DNA from: Aliterella atlantica CENA595
Lineage (GTDB): Bacteria; Cyanobacteriota; Cyanobacteriia; Cyanobacteriales; Chroococcidiopsidaceae
DNA length: 64,000 nucleotides
Assembly: GCF_000952155.1 (NCBI RefSeq)
Contig: NZ_JYON01000028.1
Coordinates: 1-64,000, forward strand
Direction: 5' to 3'
Part shown: positions 9,350 to 17,324 of the stretch, in pieces
Layout: every line of letters starts with the position of its first letter
How positions within the stretch are numbered: the stretch's first letter is position 1
The notes under the pieces: model-generated
What the model was told of the DNA's origin: nothing
Seen by the model: the letters and a program-made list of their open reading frames with translations, nothing else
Database searches by the model: none
Program-made: the position numbers and the translations under genes

Positions 9350-9867
9350 TGGTGAGAATACCTCAGACTTTTAGATTACTGGATGTACCCTTGCCGCCGA
9401 TGCTACTGGAATTGGCAGGAGCCAATAAGGAACATCGTTTTGTAGCGCTCTACTACTGGTACGGTAAGCCCACCTGGAGTGATAGTAATAGTTGCACTTC
9501 TTTCCCTCTATACACCGTCTGGCAGCCGTACATTCAGCACCAGGCGATCGCGCATCAGTTAAGTGGTTGCGATTTGGGTTCGGACGACAAAGAACCAACT
9601 CATGCTTTGTTGTGCGATGCCTTGGAAGCCAAGGTGTATGTCGCTGCCTTTGAAGTCATGCTGTATTTTCTTAACAGCCAGCAGCCAAAAACGCGACCGA
9701 TGTCTGTTTGCTACTGGGAGGCAGTGAGAAATAAAGCCCTTGCCTATACGCCCGTGAGTTTTGATGCAATGCAGAAAACAGGAATGCTGGAGATGTTCGT
9801 GCCGCCAACACTAGAACATTTGCAGCGAGCGAAAGAGTTGGTTGTGTGGTTAGATAGGTACGTTTAG
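9349..9867 (+). CDS. hypothetical protein, 172 aa
   Basis: It starts at ATG 9349, inside the stop of the lyase gene (TGATG), with GAGGAGGT upstream. There is no signal peptide, so it is probably cytoplasmic, unlike its neighbours. The protein is rich in aromatic residues (VALYYWYGKPTW) and carries several Cys, with a predicted helical second half. No family is recognised. The strict coupling to the lyase gene implies a related job or co-regulation, but no activity can be assigned. Confidence 0.6.
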   Translation: MVRIPQTFRLLDVPLPPMLLELAGANKEHRFVALYYWYGKPTWSDSNSCTSFPLYTVWQPYIQHQAIAHQLSGCDLGSDDKEPTHALLCDALEAKVYVAAFEVMLYFLNSQQPKTRPMSVCYWEAVRNKALAYTPVSFDAMQKTGMLEMFVPPTLEHLQRAKELVVWLDRYV

Positions 9868-9883
9868 TGAGAGGAGCAATCTT

Positions 9884-11686
9884 TTGACAATTAAGGGTTC
9901 TGTAACTATAGCAATCGCAGCTACCTGTGCCAGTATAGGTGCGTTAGATCCAGGGTTGGCGCAAAGTTTGCCCAATACATTCATCGCCGATGCAACTTCA
10001 TCAAGTGCTGGTAGTGAGGCAACTAATGCAATCGATAACAGTGACGATACTGGGTGGAGCGCTGATGGTAAAGGGCAGTATCTAGAACTCAACACAGGTG
10101 GGGTAGCTTCAGTAAATGCTGTAAAGATTAAATGGCTCAAAGGTGAGGCATATACTTTTGATGTAGCCGTATCGACTGATGGGATTAAGTGGACAAAAGT
10201 TATCGCCAACCAGAACAGCCAGGGTACTCAAGACTTAGAGAAATATGCCTTCAAAAGCCAAAATGCAAGATACATAAGGCTTATCAATCAAAGTGATGGT
10301 GAAATAGCGATCGCTCAAGTTGTACTAGAAGGGGCAGCACAGGGCAAAACCTATTATGTAGACTGCAACAATGGCAGCGATACAAATGATGCCACAACTC
10401 CAAGCACTGCCTGGAAAACTCTGACTCCCGTCAACCGTTGGGACAATACCTTGACTCTAAACCCAGGCGATAGTCTGCTGCTTAAACGCGGTTGTACTTT
10501 TTCGGGACCTCTAAATGCAAGATGGACTGGTAGCAGCAGCGCCCCAATTGCTATCGGTGCATACGGTAGTTCTAGTCTTTCCATGCCTGCGCTTGATGGA
10601 GGTGATAGTAATGAAGTCGTCAAAATCACTGGACAATATCAAATTTTCGAGTACCTTAAGGTAAGGGCAAATAAACCAGGAACATCCGCAAATGCCTCAA
10701 AATGCAAAGGTCAACCTGTGGGATGGCGTACTGGCTTCGACACCAGAAGCGGTAGTTCGCATAACATCGTGCGTTATAGCGAAGCTAGTGGCTTAACGGC
10801 TGGCATCCGCTTTGGCGAAGGTTCGTACTCCAATAAGGCGCTACACAACAAACTGACGTTTAACAACGTTATGGATAATCTCACTTCGCAAAAGAAGGAC
10901 GACGATTCGGGTGCATGGGGCATATTGCTTAATGGCGATCGCAATGAAGTAGCCTACAACTACTTTGAGGGTAATGTCGGCTGTTCTGAAGATTACGGCG
11001 TTGACGGTGCAAGCGTGGAAGTCTACAAGGGCAGCAACAATTACATCCACCACAATACAAGTCTGCGCGAGTCTACTTTTACCGAACTTGGCGGTACTAG
11101 CGACGATAGAGCGGAAAACAATAAGTATGCTTACAACGTATATAGCGCCTTTGGTTTTCAATCACCTTACATTAACTCGTCTACTCTCACCCAATTGCAG
11201 AAACGCGGCGGGGAGTTCTTGATGGTGCGAGGATACAAAAGTGGCTGGGGGGCTAACCCAGGTACGGAGTTTTATCACAATACAGGCTACTGGCTCAACG
11301 GCGGTATCCTATGTATTGAGGGATGTAGCGCAGATATTTTGCAAGCGCGTAACAATATTATGGTTGCAAGCTCAAATCCAGACAGATATTTAGTTGAGTC
11401 GGACTCCAAGTTTGGCGAGTCACATAATATCTATTGGCAAGCAGATTCCTACGATGGACCGCAACTGATTTACATTGGCGGAGCTAATAGTCCCGATTCA
11501 ACGTCGCAGAAATTAGACCCATTGTTGGTCAATCCTGCAAATAGTGATTTCCGATTGCGTTCTGGTAGTGCGGCGATTAATGCGGCAAGTGGTGTAGATT
11601 TGTCCTGGGCAAGCCCCTCACAAGATATCTATAGTAATCCAGCGCCTAAAGGTTCTGCTCGTGATATTGGAGCCGCCGAGAATTAA
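9884..11686 (+). CDS. secreted discoidin (F5/8 C) plus right-handed beta-helix protein
   Basis: The product has 600 residues and starts at TTG 9884, preceded by GAGAGGAG. Residues 1-28 are a signal peptide (ending ALDPGLAQS). Residues 35-150 form an F5/8 type C carbohydrate-binding-like domain (ATSSSAGSEATNAIDNSDDT, ending in YIRLINQS...VVLEG). Residues 155-600 look like a parallel beta-helix of the pectate lyase/chondroitinase B type, starting YYVDCNNGSDTN and carrying N-rich rungs (YNYFEGN, NNYIHHNTS). It probably binds and cleaves or modifies a polysaccharide outside the cell. It is the third exported carbohydrate protein in this cluster. Confidence 0.65.
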   Translation: MTIKGSVTIAIAATCASIGALDPGLAQSLPNTFIADATSSSAGSEATNAIDNSDDTGWSADGKGQYLELNTGGVASVNAVKIKWLKGEAYTFDVAVSTDGIKWTKVIANQNSQGTQDLEKYAFKSQNARYIRLINQSDGEIAIAQVVLEGAAQGKTYYVDCNNGSDTNDATTPSTAWKTLTPVNRWDNTLTLNPGDSLLLKRGCTFSGPLNARWTGSSSAPIAIGAYGSSSLSMPALDGGDSNEVVKITGQYQIFEYLKVRANKPGTSANASKCKGQPVGWRTGFDTRSGSSHNIVRYSEASGLTAGIRFGEGSYSNKALHNKLTFNNVMDNLTSQKKDDDSGAWGILLNGDRNEVAYNYFEGNVGCSEDYGVDGASVEVYKGSNNYIHHNTSLRESTFTELGGTSDDRAENNKYAYNVYSAFGFQSPYINSSTLTQLQKRGGEFLMVRGYKSGWGANPGTEFYHNTGYWLNGGILCIEGCSADILQARNNIMVASSNPDRYLVESDSKFGESHNIYWQADSYDGPQLIYIGGANSPDSTSQKLDPLLVNPANSDFRLRSGSAAINAASGVDLSWASPSQDIYSNPAPKGSARDIGAAEN

Positions 11687-11722
11687 ACAAGTGCATCGCA
11701 GTCAATAAATGGGGGAAAGAAT

Positions 11723-12271
11723 ATGCGAAAGAAAACTTTTCGGCTCCAACTAGCGTCAAAAGTGCAACAGCGTATTTCACGCTGCAGGGCGAGTTTGCCA
11801 GACATTTTGTTTGCGCTAATCCAAGACAGCCAGTGTGCTAAAGCAAGCCAAGTTGCGATCGCCACACCTACGATTGAAGGTAAGACTTGGCTAGCAATCG
11901 CTGATGATGGAGAGGATGTTTTTGCTAGTAATGCATCAAGCTTGGTAAACAGTAAACGTGCCAGCAAAGACACATATTGTCTAGGATTTGCTAGGGAAAT
12001 AAGCCTCTATAACTTGTTTAGCCGAGGAGCGATCATCGAGTCAAAGAAACTATCTATAACTCTTGCACCTGAAAACTTCCCAGTTAACAAAGATGTGCAA
12101 ATGCGCTCTAGTAATATCGAGCGTGGGACAAAAATCTCTTTTCCTATTACCGCGAACGAAATTTCTGAACTATTAAGAATCGTCAACTGTCTATCTATAT
12201 TTTCCCCTGTAGAAATTGTGCTGAACGGAAGTAAGTTTGCACGAAACGAGCGCGTGTTGGCACAGGTGTAA
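11723..12271 (+). CDS. GHKL-ATPase-like protein, probably degenerate
   Basis: The product has 182 residues. The order LPDILFALIQDSQCAKASQV, then LAIADDGED, then LGFAREISLYNLFSRGAIIES looks like the N, G1 (DxG) and G2 boxes of GHKL ATPases (Hsp90, MutL, histidine kinase fold). The usual catalytic Glu and Asn of the N box (E..x.N) are replaced by Gln and Ser/Gln here, so ATP hydrolysis is doubtful. There is no partner kinase or MORC domain. It begins 36 bases after the beta-helix gene and leads a run of small unknown genes. The family call rests on motif order only and is moderate. Confidence 0.4.
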   Translation: MRKKTFRLQLASKVQQRISRCRASLPDILFALIQDSQCAKASQVAIATPTIEGKTWLAIADDGEDVFASNASSLVNSKRASKDTYCLGFAREISLYNLFSRGAIIESKKLSITLAPENFPVNKDVQMRSSNIERGTKISFPITANEISELLRIVNCLSIFSPVEIVLNGSKFARNERVLAQV

Positions 12272-12299
12272 TTGGTAACTTACAAGAAGGACATCAGAC

Positions 12300-12899
12300 A
12301 TGGACTTGCATTTGAAAATTGCTAACTTACGGTTACAGCTTTTTCCTAAACGTAGATCCTTAGTAGAAATAGCGCTTGCTGAAGGATTGGACGAATTTGC
12401 CGAGTTAGAAAGCGTGAAGGAAGGCACAGTAGAATACTGGACAATGCATGGATATAGAAGGCGAAGTTGCGATCGCCCAAAACACAACATATTTTTTGTA
12501 GTTGAAGACCGAGCAGGTTTTGCTAGAGCCAACGATATTCCTTATGAACTGCACTACTCATGGGAACTGCTTACGTATGAAGAAATAGCACAAGCGCATC
12601 AGTCATTAGAATCAGCAGACGTACCCATGTTAATAGTCAATTTTGTATCACCCAATGAGCCAGCAGCAGAAGCAGGATGGGCTAAAGCTGTTGAATTACC
12701 TTACTACCTGCAATACGATGACTTTTTTAAGAAGAGTATATTGATTATTGGTCATACGCTTGAAAGTGAAGCAACTGCTGCTGGTTATGCCAGGGCTGTT
12801 CCTATTCCTGCACAAAGTGACAATGTTTACGTAGAGCATTTAAAAATGCTCAATACTCCGTATCCAGCGTCATTGGTAGATTTTCCTTACTTCAGATAA
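12300..12899 (+). CDS. hypothetical protein with repeated GxAxAxxxPY motif, 199 aa
   Basis: ATG 12300 follows the GHKL-like gene by 28 bases. The protein contains three related segments: AGFARANDIPYELHYS, AGWAKAVELPYYLQYDD and AGYARAVPIPAQ. This suggests an internal repeat of about 60-80 residues with alternating helix and strand. It is soluble, with no signal peptide. No family is recognised. It shares its strand and tight spacing with its neighbours, so it is likely part of one transcription unit from 11.7 to 14.1 kb. Confidence 0.55.
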   Translation: MDLHLKIANLRLQLFPKRRSLVEIALAEGLDEFAELESVKEGTVEYWTMHGYRRRSCDRPKHNIFFVVEDRAGFARANDIPYELHYSWELLTYEEIAQAHQSLESADVPMLIVNFVSPNEPAAEAGWAKAVELPYYLQYDDFFKKSILIIGHTLESEATAAGYARAVPIPAQSDNVYVEHLKMLNTPYPASLVDFPYFR

Positions 12900-12927
12900 A
12901 AACAATTTTATTACCCCAGAAAAACGA

Positions 12928-13107
12928 ATGGCAAACTTTGATCCTCGCAGTATTCACAAGCGCTCTATTGTCGGAATTTCTCAAGATGTTGCAAGTGGAC
13001 AGTGGAGTCTGCACTTTAGAAAAAAGAATAGGGAATCAATAGATATATCTGATTCTGATGCCATCGTTCTTCATTCAAGATTGGACACCCAAATTTTTGT
13101 TGCATAG
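12928..13107 (+). CDS. small hypothetical protein, 59 aa
   Basis: ATG 12928 to TAG 13105-13107 encodes 59 residues, with a beta-rich look (HKRSIVGISQDVASGQWSLH, then a polar turn and DAIVLHSRLDTQIFVA). The frame is clean and lies between two same-strand genes, 28 bases after the preceding stop. No ribosome binding site is obvious. No family is recognised; it resembles the size and strand pattern of small single-domain beta proteins that accompany plasmid operons. Confidence 0.4.
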   Translation: MANFDPRSIHKRSIVGISQDVASGQWSLHFRKKNRESIDISDSDAIVLHSRLDTQIFVA

Positions 13108-13216
13108 ATCGTCGCTGATATGCAAGTTGGAATTAGCGTAGTAGAAATGCGCGATCTCTATTTGTCCTCAAATATATCTGTAGTTAATTAATTCGAGACT
13201 GACCATCTTAAAAGTC

Positions 13217-13834
13217 ATGAACAACCAAACATTAGCAATTTATGATAACGATCTGATTTGGGCAATCGCTGACACAATATGTTCTTACTTGCCTAACTGC
13301 GATCGAGAATCTTTTGCCAAGCAGTTCCAACGCACCAAAGCTACAGGTAGAGGAGTTAAAGCTACATTGATTTGGGCTGAGATAGCAAGTTGGTTTCTGA
13401 CAGATCCAACCTATGGAGTCGTACATTATTATCCTGAAGCATCGAAAGAAATTGAAAAAGTATCAAGCCTATTTGAAAAGTTCCAGAATGGCGAGGACAT
13501 TTCCGAATCGCATTGGGAATTGGCGGCAGAAGCAGCAAGAAACGCTGCTGGCGTATATTCAAATGATAGAACCAAGATAAAAGAGGTGAAAGCCCCTTTA
13601 AAAATTAAATCTGCAATGTGCGCTTGTATAGCTGCCTTCTCGATGATGCCTTCAAAACAACAGGAAAGTTTGCGCTCGTTTGGAGAAGCCGTAACTGACC
13701 AATATACTGCTCTAACCGCAGCTTTCGATGCTGCATTTGAGGCTGGCGGCGAAGAACGCTCAGGTCAAGCAGCGATCGCTTGTAGCGATAAATTTCTCTA
13801 TTTGATTTGGCAAATAGTTTATTCGACCTGCTAA
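13217..13834 (+). CDS. hypothetical protein, 205 aa
   Basis: This soluble, mainly helical protein has no signal peptide. A Cys/Ala-rich helix (SAMCACIAAFSMM) and an alanine-rich C-terminal half (AVTDQYTALTAAFDAAFEAG) stand out. It is followed 28 bases later by a smaller acidic gene. No family or catalytic motif is recognised. It belongs to the same-strand run that begins with the GHKL-like gene. Confidence 0.55.
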   Translation: MNNQTLAIYDNDLIWAIADTICSYLPNCDRESFAKQFQRTKATGRGVKATLIWAEIASWFLTDPTYGVVHYYPEASKEIEKVSSLFEKFQNGEDISESHWELAAEAARNAAGVYSNDRTKIKEVKAPLKIKSAMCACIAAFSMMPSKQQESLRSFGEAVTDQYTALTAAFDAAFEAGGEERSGQAAIACSDKFLYLIWQIVYSTC

Positions 13835-13862
13835 ATATCTAGCAAAAGTAAGGACATTTGTA

Positions 13863-14093
13863 ATGCTAAGAGGAAAAGTTCAAAAATTAATCGAGCAGTC
13901 ACAGGATGCAGAAGAAGCAGCAAAATTGATATGCATCATGCTTGATGAATCCCTCGATCTAAGTGCCAACGGTTGGTTTGACGAGGACCCTGAATTGGAG
14001 GCTTTGTTTGGTGATGCTGAACGAGAAATTGATTACGTGCAGCTATCAGATAAAATTGATCGCCTATTAGCAGCTACAAGTACGTCAGATTAA
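13863..14093 (+). CDS. small acidic hypothetical protein, 76 aa
   Basis: This helical, strongly acidic protein (WFDEDPELEALFGDAEREID) lies 28 bases after the previous gene and 35 before the YidD fusion. Its size and charge would suit an antitoxin, immunity or adaptor protein, but nothing proves that. No family is recognised. Confidence 0.5.
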   Translation: MLRGKVQKLIEQSQDAEEAAKLICIMLDESLDLSANGWFDEDPELEALFGDAEREIDYVQLSDKIDRLLAATSTSD

Positions 14094-14128
14094 CTGGAAA
14101 GACGCACCTGCAAACCCCTGTTAAAAAT

Positions 14129-15202
14129 ATGGTTTCTGAAATTCAAGCGTTTCGCGATGCCGAAGGCGGTTCGCTCTGCGACCATCGCTCCTTATCAACT
14201 TTCGCTATCGGTGCGATCGGGATTTATCAGCACACGGTGAGTAAAGTTACGCCACCCAAGTGTCGATTTTCTCCCTCCTGTTCCCAATATGCTATCGATG
14301 CTGTCCAAGAGTGGGGTGTATGGGAAGGCGTTCGTCTTACAAGAGAGCGAATTTCTCGTTGTCGTCGTCCCAACAGGGGGTTCGATCCAGTTCCTAAGCG
14401 TATCGCTTCATTGGGTTCTCGGTTGGCAAGTAGTCAAACTAACTCTACTGATGATGTAACAAGATCGGGTTTTGATAAGACTAAGTTTGAAGAAGTATCT
14501 GGCAGCAACAAGGCAGGAGTGGTCTACGAGTATAACCATTCCTTCAAACTGATTCTTTCCTATCCGCGCGAGCGAGAATTCCTGTCTAGAGAAGACCTAA
14601 AGCTCAAAATTGCCCAGTTTAACCGAGAGGTATTGCAGGTTGACCAATACACTCTTCTTTTTAAGATCGATAAAGTAGAAGTTGGTGAGATTAACAATTA
14701 TTACTTGCTCCGCTTCGTGGGCAGTGTGTCTGGAGAATATCTGGAAAACTCAGTGGACGAAATTGTTGGGCTTTTGACAGCCCAATTGGAGGGTTTCTTC
14801 TTAGTCGCTCAAAAGAAAGAGTTCAAGGCTCTCTACTTCGAGATGGATGGTCAGACAATTTACTCGCCTCAAGCGGAACAAAAAACTGTTATTCCTGTTT
14901 ATACAGCCGAGCAAGATTTTTGGAATTTTACAAGCAATCCCGCAATCTGGGATGTTTATTGGGGGGATTTTGTCGTCGATACTTTGTCGGTTTTGCTGGA
15001 CATCGCCTCCTACCCTTCTCTTGAGACATCAAATGGCGATTTGGGAGCCGTCGAGCTTGGGGATACCTCATCGCCAGGTGAAATAACAACCGATGGCTGT
15101 GGGATCGATATCAATCCTTTCGACGGCGATGGCTGCGACGCGGGTGGATGCGATGTCGATCCTTTTGATGGCTGCGACGGCTGTGATGGTTGTAGTTTTT
15201 GA
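14129..15202 (+). CDS. YidD-domain protein with long C-terminal extension
   Basis: The product has 357 residues. Residues about 25-95 match YidD, the membrane protein insertion efficiency factor: IGIYQHTVSKVTPPKCRFSP, SCSQYAIDAV, and a basic tail RCRRPNRGFDPVPKR. Typical YidD is only 70-90 residues long and sits beside rnpA and yidC on chromosomes. Here it is fused to about 230 extra residues. That extension (beta-rich, from about 130) has no recognised family and ends in a tail of DGC and FDG repeats (GCDGCDGCSF) that could bind metal or form disulphides. The plasmid location, fusion and Cys tail are unusual. Confidence 0.65.
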   Translation: MVSEIQAFRDAEGGSLCDHRSLSTFAIGAIGIYQHTVSKVTPPKCRFSPSCSQYAIDAVQEWGVWEGVRLTRERISRCRRPNRGFDPVPKRIASLGSRLASSQTNSTDDVTRSGFDKTKFEEVSGSNKAGVVYEYNHSFKLILSYPREREFLSREDLKLKIAQFNREVLQVDQYTLLFKIDKVEVGEINNYYLLRFVGSVSGEYLENSVDEIVGLLTAQLEGFFLVAQKKEFKALYFEMDGQTIYSPQAEQKTVIPVYTAEQDFWNFTSNPAIWDVYWGDFVVDTLSVLLDIASYPSLETSNGDLGAVELGDTSSPGEITTDGCGIDINPFDGDGCDAGGCDVDPFDGCDGCDGCSF

Positions 15203-15218
15203 TTGGCGATCGCCAATC
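15201..15218 (+). repeat. 18-bp perfect palindrome around a HIP1 site
   Basis: GATTGGCGATCGCCAATC overlaps the stop of the YidD fusion and is a perfect palindrome centred on HIP1. It may serve as a hairpin at the mRNA end, although no T-run follows. Confidence 0.5.
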
Positions 15219-15271
15219 AATATCTAAATAGTACAAGCGTATTTTTATAGCGTTTTTAACTCAGAGGGAAT

Positions 15272-15790
15272 ATGAATAAGCCAGTTCAAATTCTTGAAAA
15301 AGAAATTCAACAATTAAAAAGTACGCTCTTTCTCTCGGAAATCGTAGCTTCGTTAGATGCTCTAGCTATTAGTTTATTAATAAGCACTTGGACTCAGTCT
15401 TTTTTAGAGAATATTTATATCCCTAATGAAAATAAAACTAGACTAGCAACACTGATATTAATTGGACTGACTAGAGGTACGGTAGTTCGTATTGCTAATG
15501 ATGCTTTTTTTAGCAAAGATCTAGAGTTAAGAAAGATAGAGCTTGATAAGCTAAGTGTTGAAGACGATCGTCAAGAGCCAAAAACAATAATCGAAGAAAT
15601 ATCAATTAAGCTTTTAAGACCGATTCTGTGGTTTAATATAGAAGTAATAAAAGTATTAATGACTGCTGTAATTGATTTTTTGTCACTCATAAAATACCTA
15701 AAAAACTTTCCTTGGGGTCAGAATAAAACAAAAATTAAATATTGGTCGGAAGCCAAAACAGCATATATGAAAAAATATTTGCAAATCTGA
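15272..15790 (+). CDS. hypothetical membrane-associated protein, 172 aa
   Basis: The 172 residues begin with a short coiled segment (KEIQQLKSTLFLSEIVASL) and contain hydrophobic stretches at about 25-45 (ALAISLLISTW) and 125-145 (VIKVLMTAVIDFLSLI), so one or two membrane helices are likely. The base composition is more AT-rich than its neighbours. Its end overlaps the start region of the sterol-desaturase-like gene. No family is recognised. Confidence 0.5.
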   Translation: MNKPVQILEKEIQQLKSTLFLSEIVASLDALAISLLISTWTQSFLENIYIPNENKTRLATLILIGLTRGTVVRIANDAFFSKDLELRKIELDKLSVEDDRQEPKTIIEEISIKLLRPILWFNIEVIKVLMTAVIDFLSLIKYLKNFPWGQNKTKIKYWSEAKTAYMKKYLQI

Positions 15791-16551
15791 GAAAAAAGAT
15801 TAAGAGTCGCATTGTGCAAGTCATAATTGGAATAATAGTAATAGCGATCGCCTTTACGTGGCTGGAGCGAAAATCCCCCGTTCGCCGCCAGAAGCTGTTT
15901 CGCCCAGGCTGGTTTACGGATGTCTGCCACTGGGCATTCAATCAAACTATAGTCAACGTAGGGGTTATTATTGGTGCAATTCCCCTGTACATTTTGTTGG
16001 GATGGACAATCAACCCAAGTTTTCAAAGTGCGATCGCTCGTCAACCTGGATATTTGCAGTTTGTAGAAGCAGTAATTGTTGCCGAAGTTAGTTTCTATCT
16101 AGTACATCGATTGTTCCACAAAATACCCCGCTTGTGGAAGTTTCATGCCATCCATCACAGTAGCGAACACCTAGACGCTTTGGCAAGCGTTCGGTTTCAC
16201 CCTGTAGACATGGTTGCTGCTAGGTTAGCGATCGGGACACCATTGTATATACTGGGGTTTACAGCAGAAACATTCGGATTTTACACCACCTTTAACCTTG
16301 TCCAGTCAATATTTGTCCATGCCAACATTCGCTGTAGATTACCAGGATTACGGTGGCTAATTAGCGATCCGCAGTTGCATCGTTGGCATCACAGTTTAGA
16401 CATAGACAACAAAAATTTTGGACATCCACTAATAGATTTGTTGTGCGGGACTTTATATAACCCGCCGCCTGGTGAGTTTCCCCGCGCAGTTGGGGTGGTG
16501 CAAAAAGTTCCAGTTAACTATCTGCGACAGTTGATATATCCTCTACGATAA
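15742..16551 (+). CDS. sterol desaturase / fatty acid hydroxylase family protein
   Basis: The product has 269 residues if TTG 15742 is used. GTG 15814 (residue 25), preceded by AAGAG, avoids most of the overlap with the upstream gene and is an equally good start. Three His clusters typical of the di-iron fatty acid hydroxylase superfamily are present: HRLFH, HAIHHSSEHLD and LHRWHHS. Four membrane helices are predicted around them. The family oxidises lipids such as sterols, carotenoids or fatty acids at the membrane; the substrate here is unknown. The alkB-like gene begins 2 bases after its stop. A short decayed copy of part of this gene lies at 30330-30396. Confidence 0.7.
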   Translation: MVGSQNSIYEKIFANLRKKIKSRIVQVIIGIIVIAIAFTWLERKSPVRRQKLFRPGWFTDVCHWAFNQTIVNVGVIIGAIPLYILLGWTINPSFQSAIARQPGYLQFVEAVIVAEVSFYLVHRLFHKIPRLWKFHAIHHSSEHLDALASVRFHPVDMVAARLAIGTPLYILGFTAETFGFYTTFNLVQSIFVHANIRCRLPGLRWLISDPQLHRWHHSLDIDNKNFGHPLIDLLCGTLYNPPPGEFPRAVGVVQKVPVNYLRQLIYPLR

Positions 16552-17099
16552 AAATGCATCAAACATCGTTATTCCCTAGAGCCAAACAACAGCTTGCCCC
16601 TGGTGCTATCCACGTTCCTGACTGGTTGAATTTAGAGCGGCAGCAGCAATTATTAGACCAGTGTCGAGAATGGGCAAAACCACCTGCGGGTCTTTACACG
16701 CCCAAAATGCCTGACGGAAAATCCCTAAGCGTCCGCGTACTTTGCCTTGGTTGGCATTGGTATCCTTACAGGTACTCGAAAACGCGCGATGATAGCGATC
16801 GCTTGCCTTGTAAAGCCTTTCCTCCACAATTAGCCGATTTAGCACATCGGGCTTTGCAAATCACACTGCCAAAGTACAAACAATTTGAGCCAGACGTAGC
16901 GATCGTCAATTGGTATGACTCAAATGCAAAACTGGGAATACATCAAGACCGCAGCGAATCAGCATTAGTGCGTAATATAGGAAGTCCGATTATTTCGATT
17001 TGTTTCGATTTGGGAATAACCAAAACAAAGGCGCTCCCTATCAAGATATCGAATTAAGAAGCGGGGATCTGTTCGTGTTTGGCATCGCATGGCGTATCT

Positions 17100-17324
17100 T
17101 GAACTACCGTGCATAACCCTTCGGGTATAGACACGGATTCTGGGAGATAACCCCAGGTGAAATGTTCAATACCTCATTAAGTTCAGTAGCGTCTTAACAC
17201 TTCTGAGTGCTTCACTAGCTCGGATTATCTGTAGCCCCTGGAATCTCAGGGGGTTGGGTCAAGCCAAGATACGCGCTGCTGAATGAGGGAAGTGACTAAA
17301 ACTTATCTTTCAAGGGTTATACCA
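17100..17324 (+). ncRNA. probable omega-RNA region upstream of isrB
   Basis: The 225 bases before isrB contain several clear stems: CCGTG...CACGG around ACCCTTCGGGT (17107-17136), CTGGG...CCCAG (about 17140-17156), and CCCCTG...CAGGGG near 17236-17252. IscB and IsrB elements carry their guide RNA (omega-RNA) in this place, with the guide segment read from the flank just left of the element. Here that flank is the alkB-like gene. The exact RNA ends are not known, and the 3' part may run into the isrB coding region. Confidence 0.5.

Noticed and set aside
15010..15216. Pro/Ser/Gln-rich frame on the minus strand (QPSQPSQPSKG)
   Set aside because: It mirrors the Gly-Cys-Asp repeats at the end of the YidD fusion; the repeat makes both strands open.
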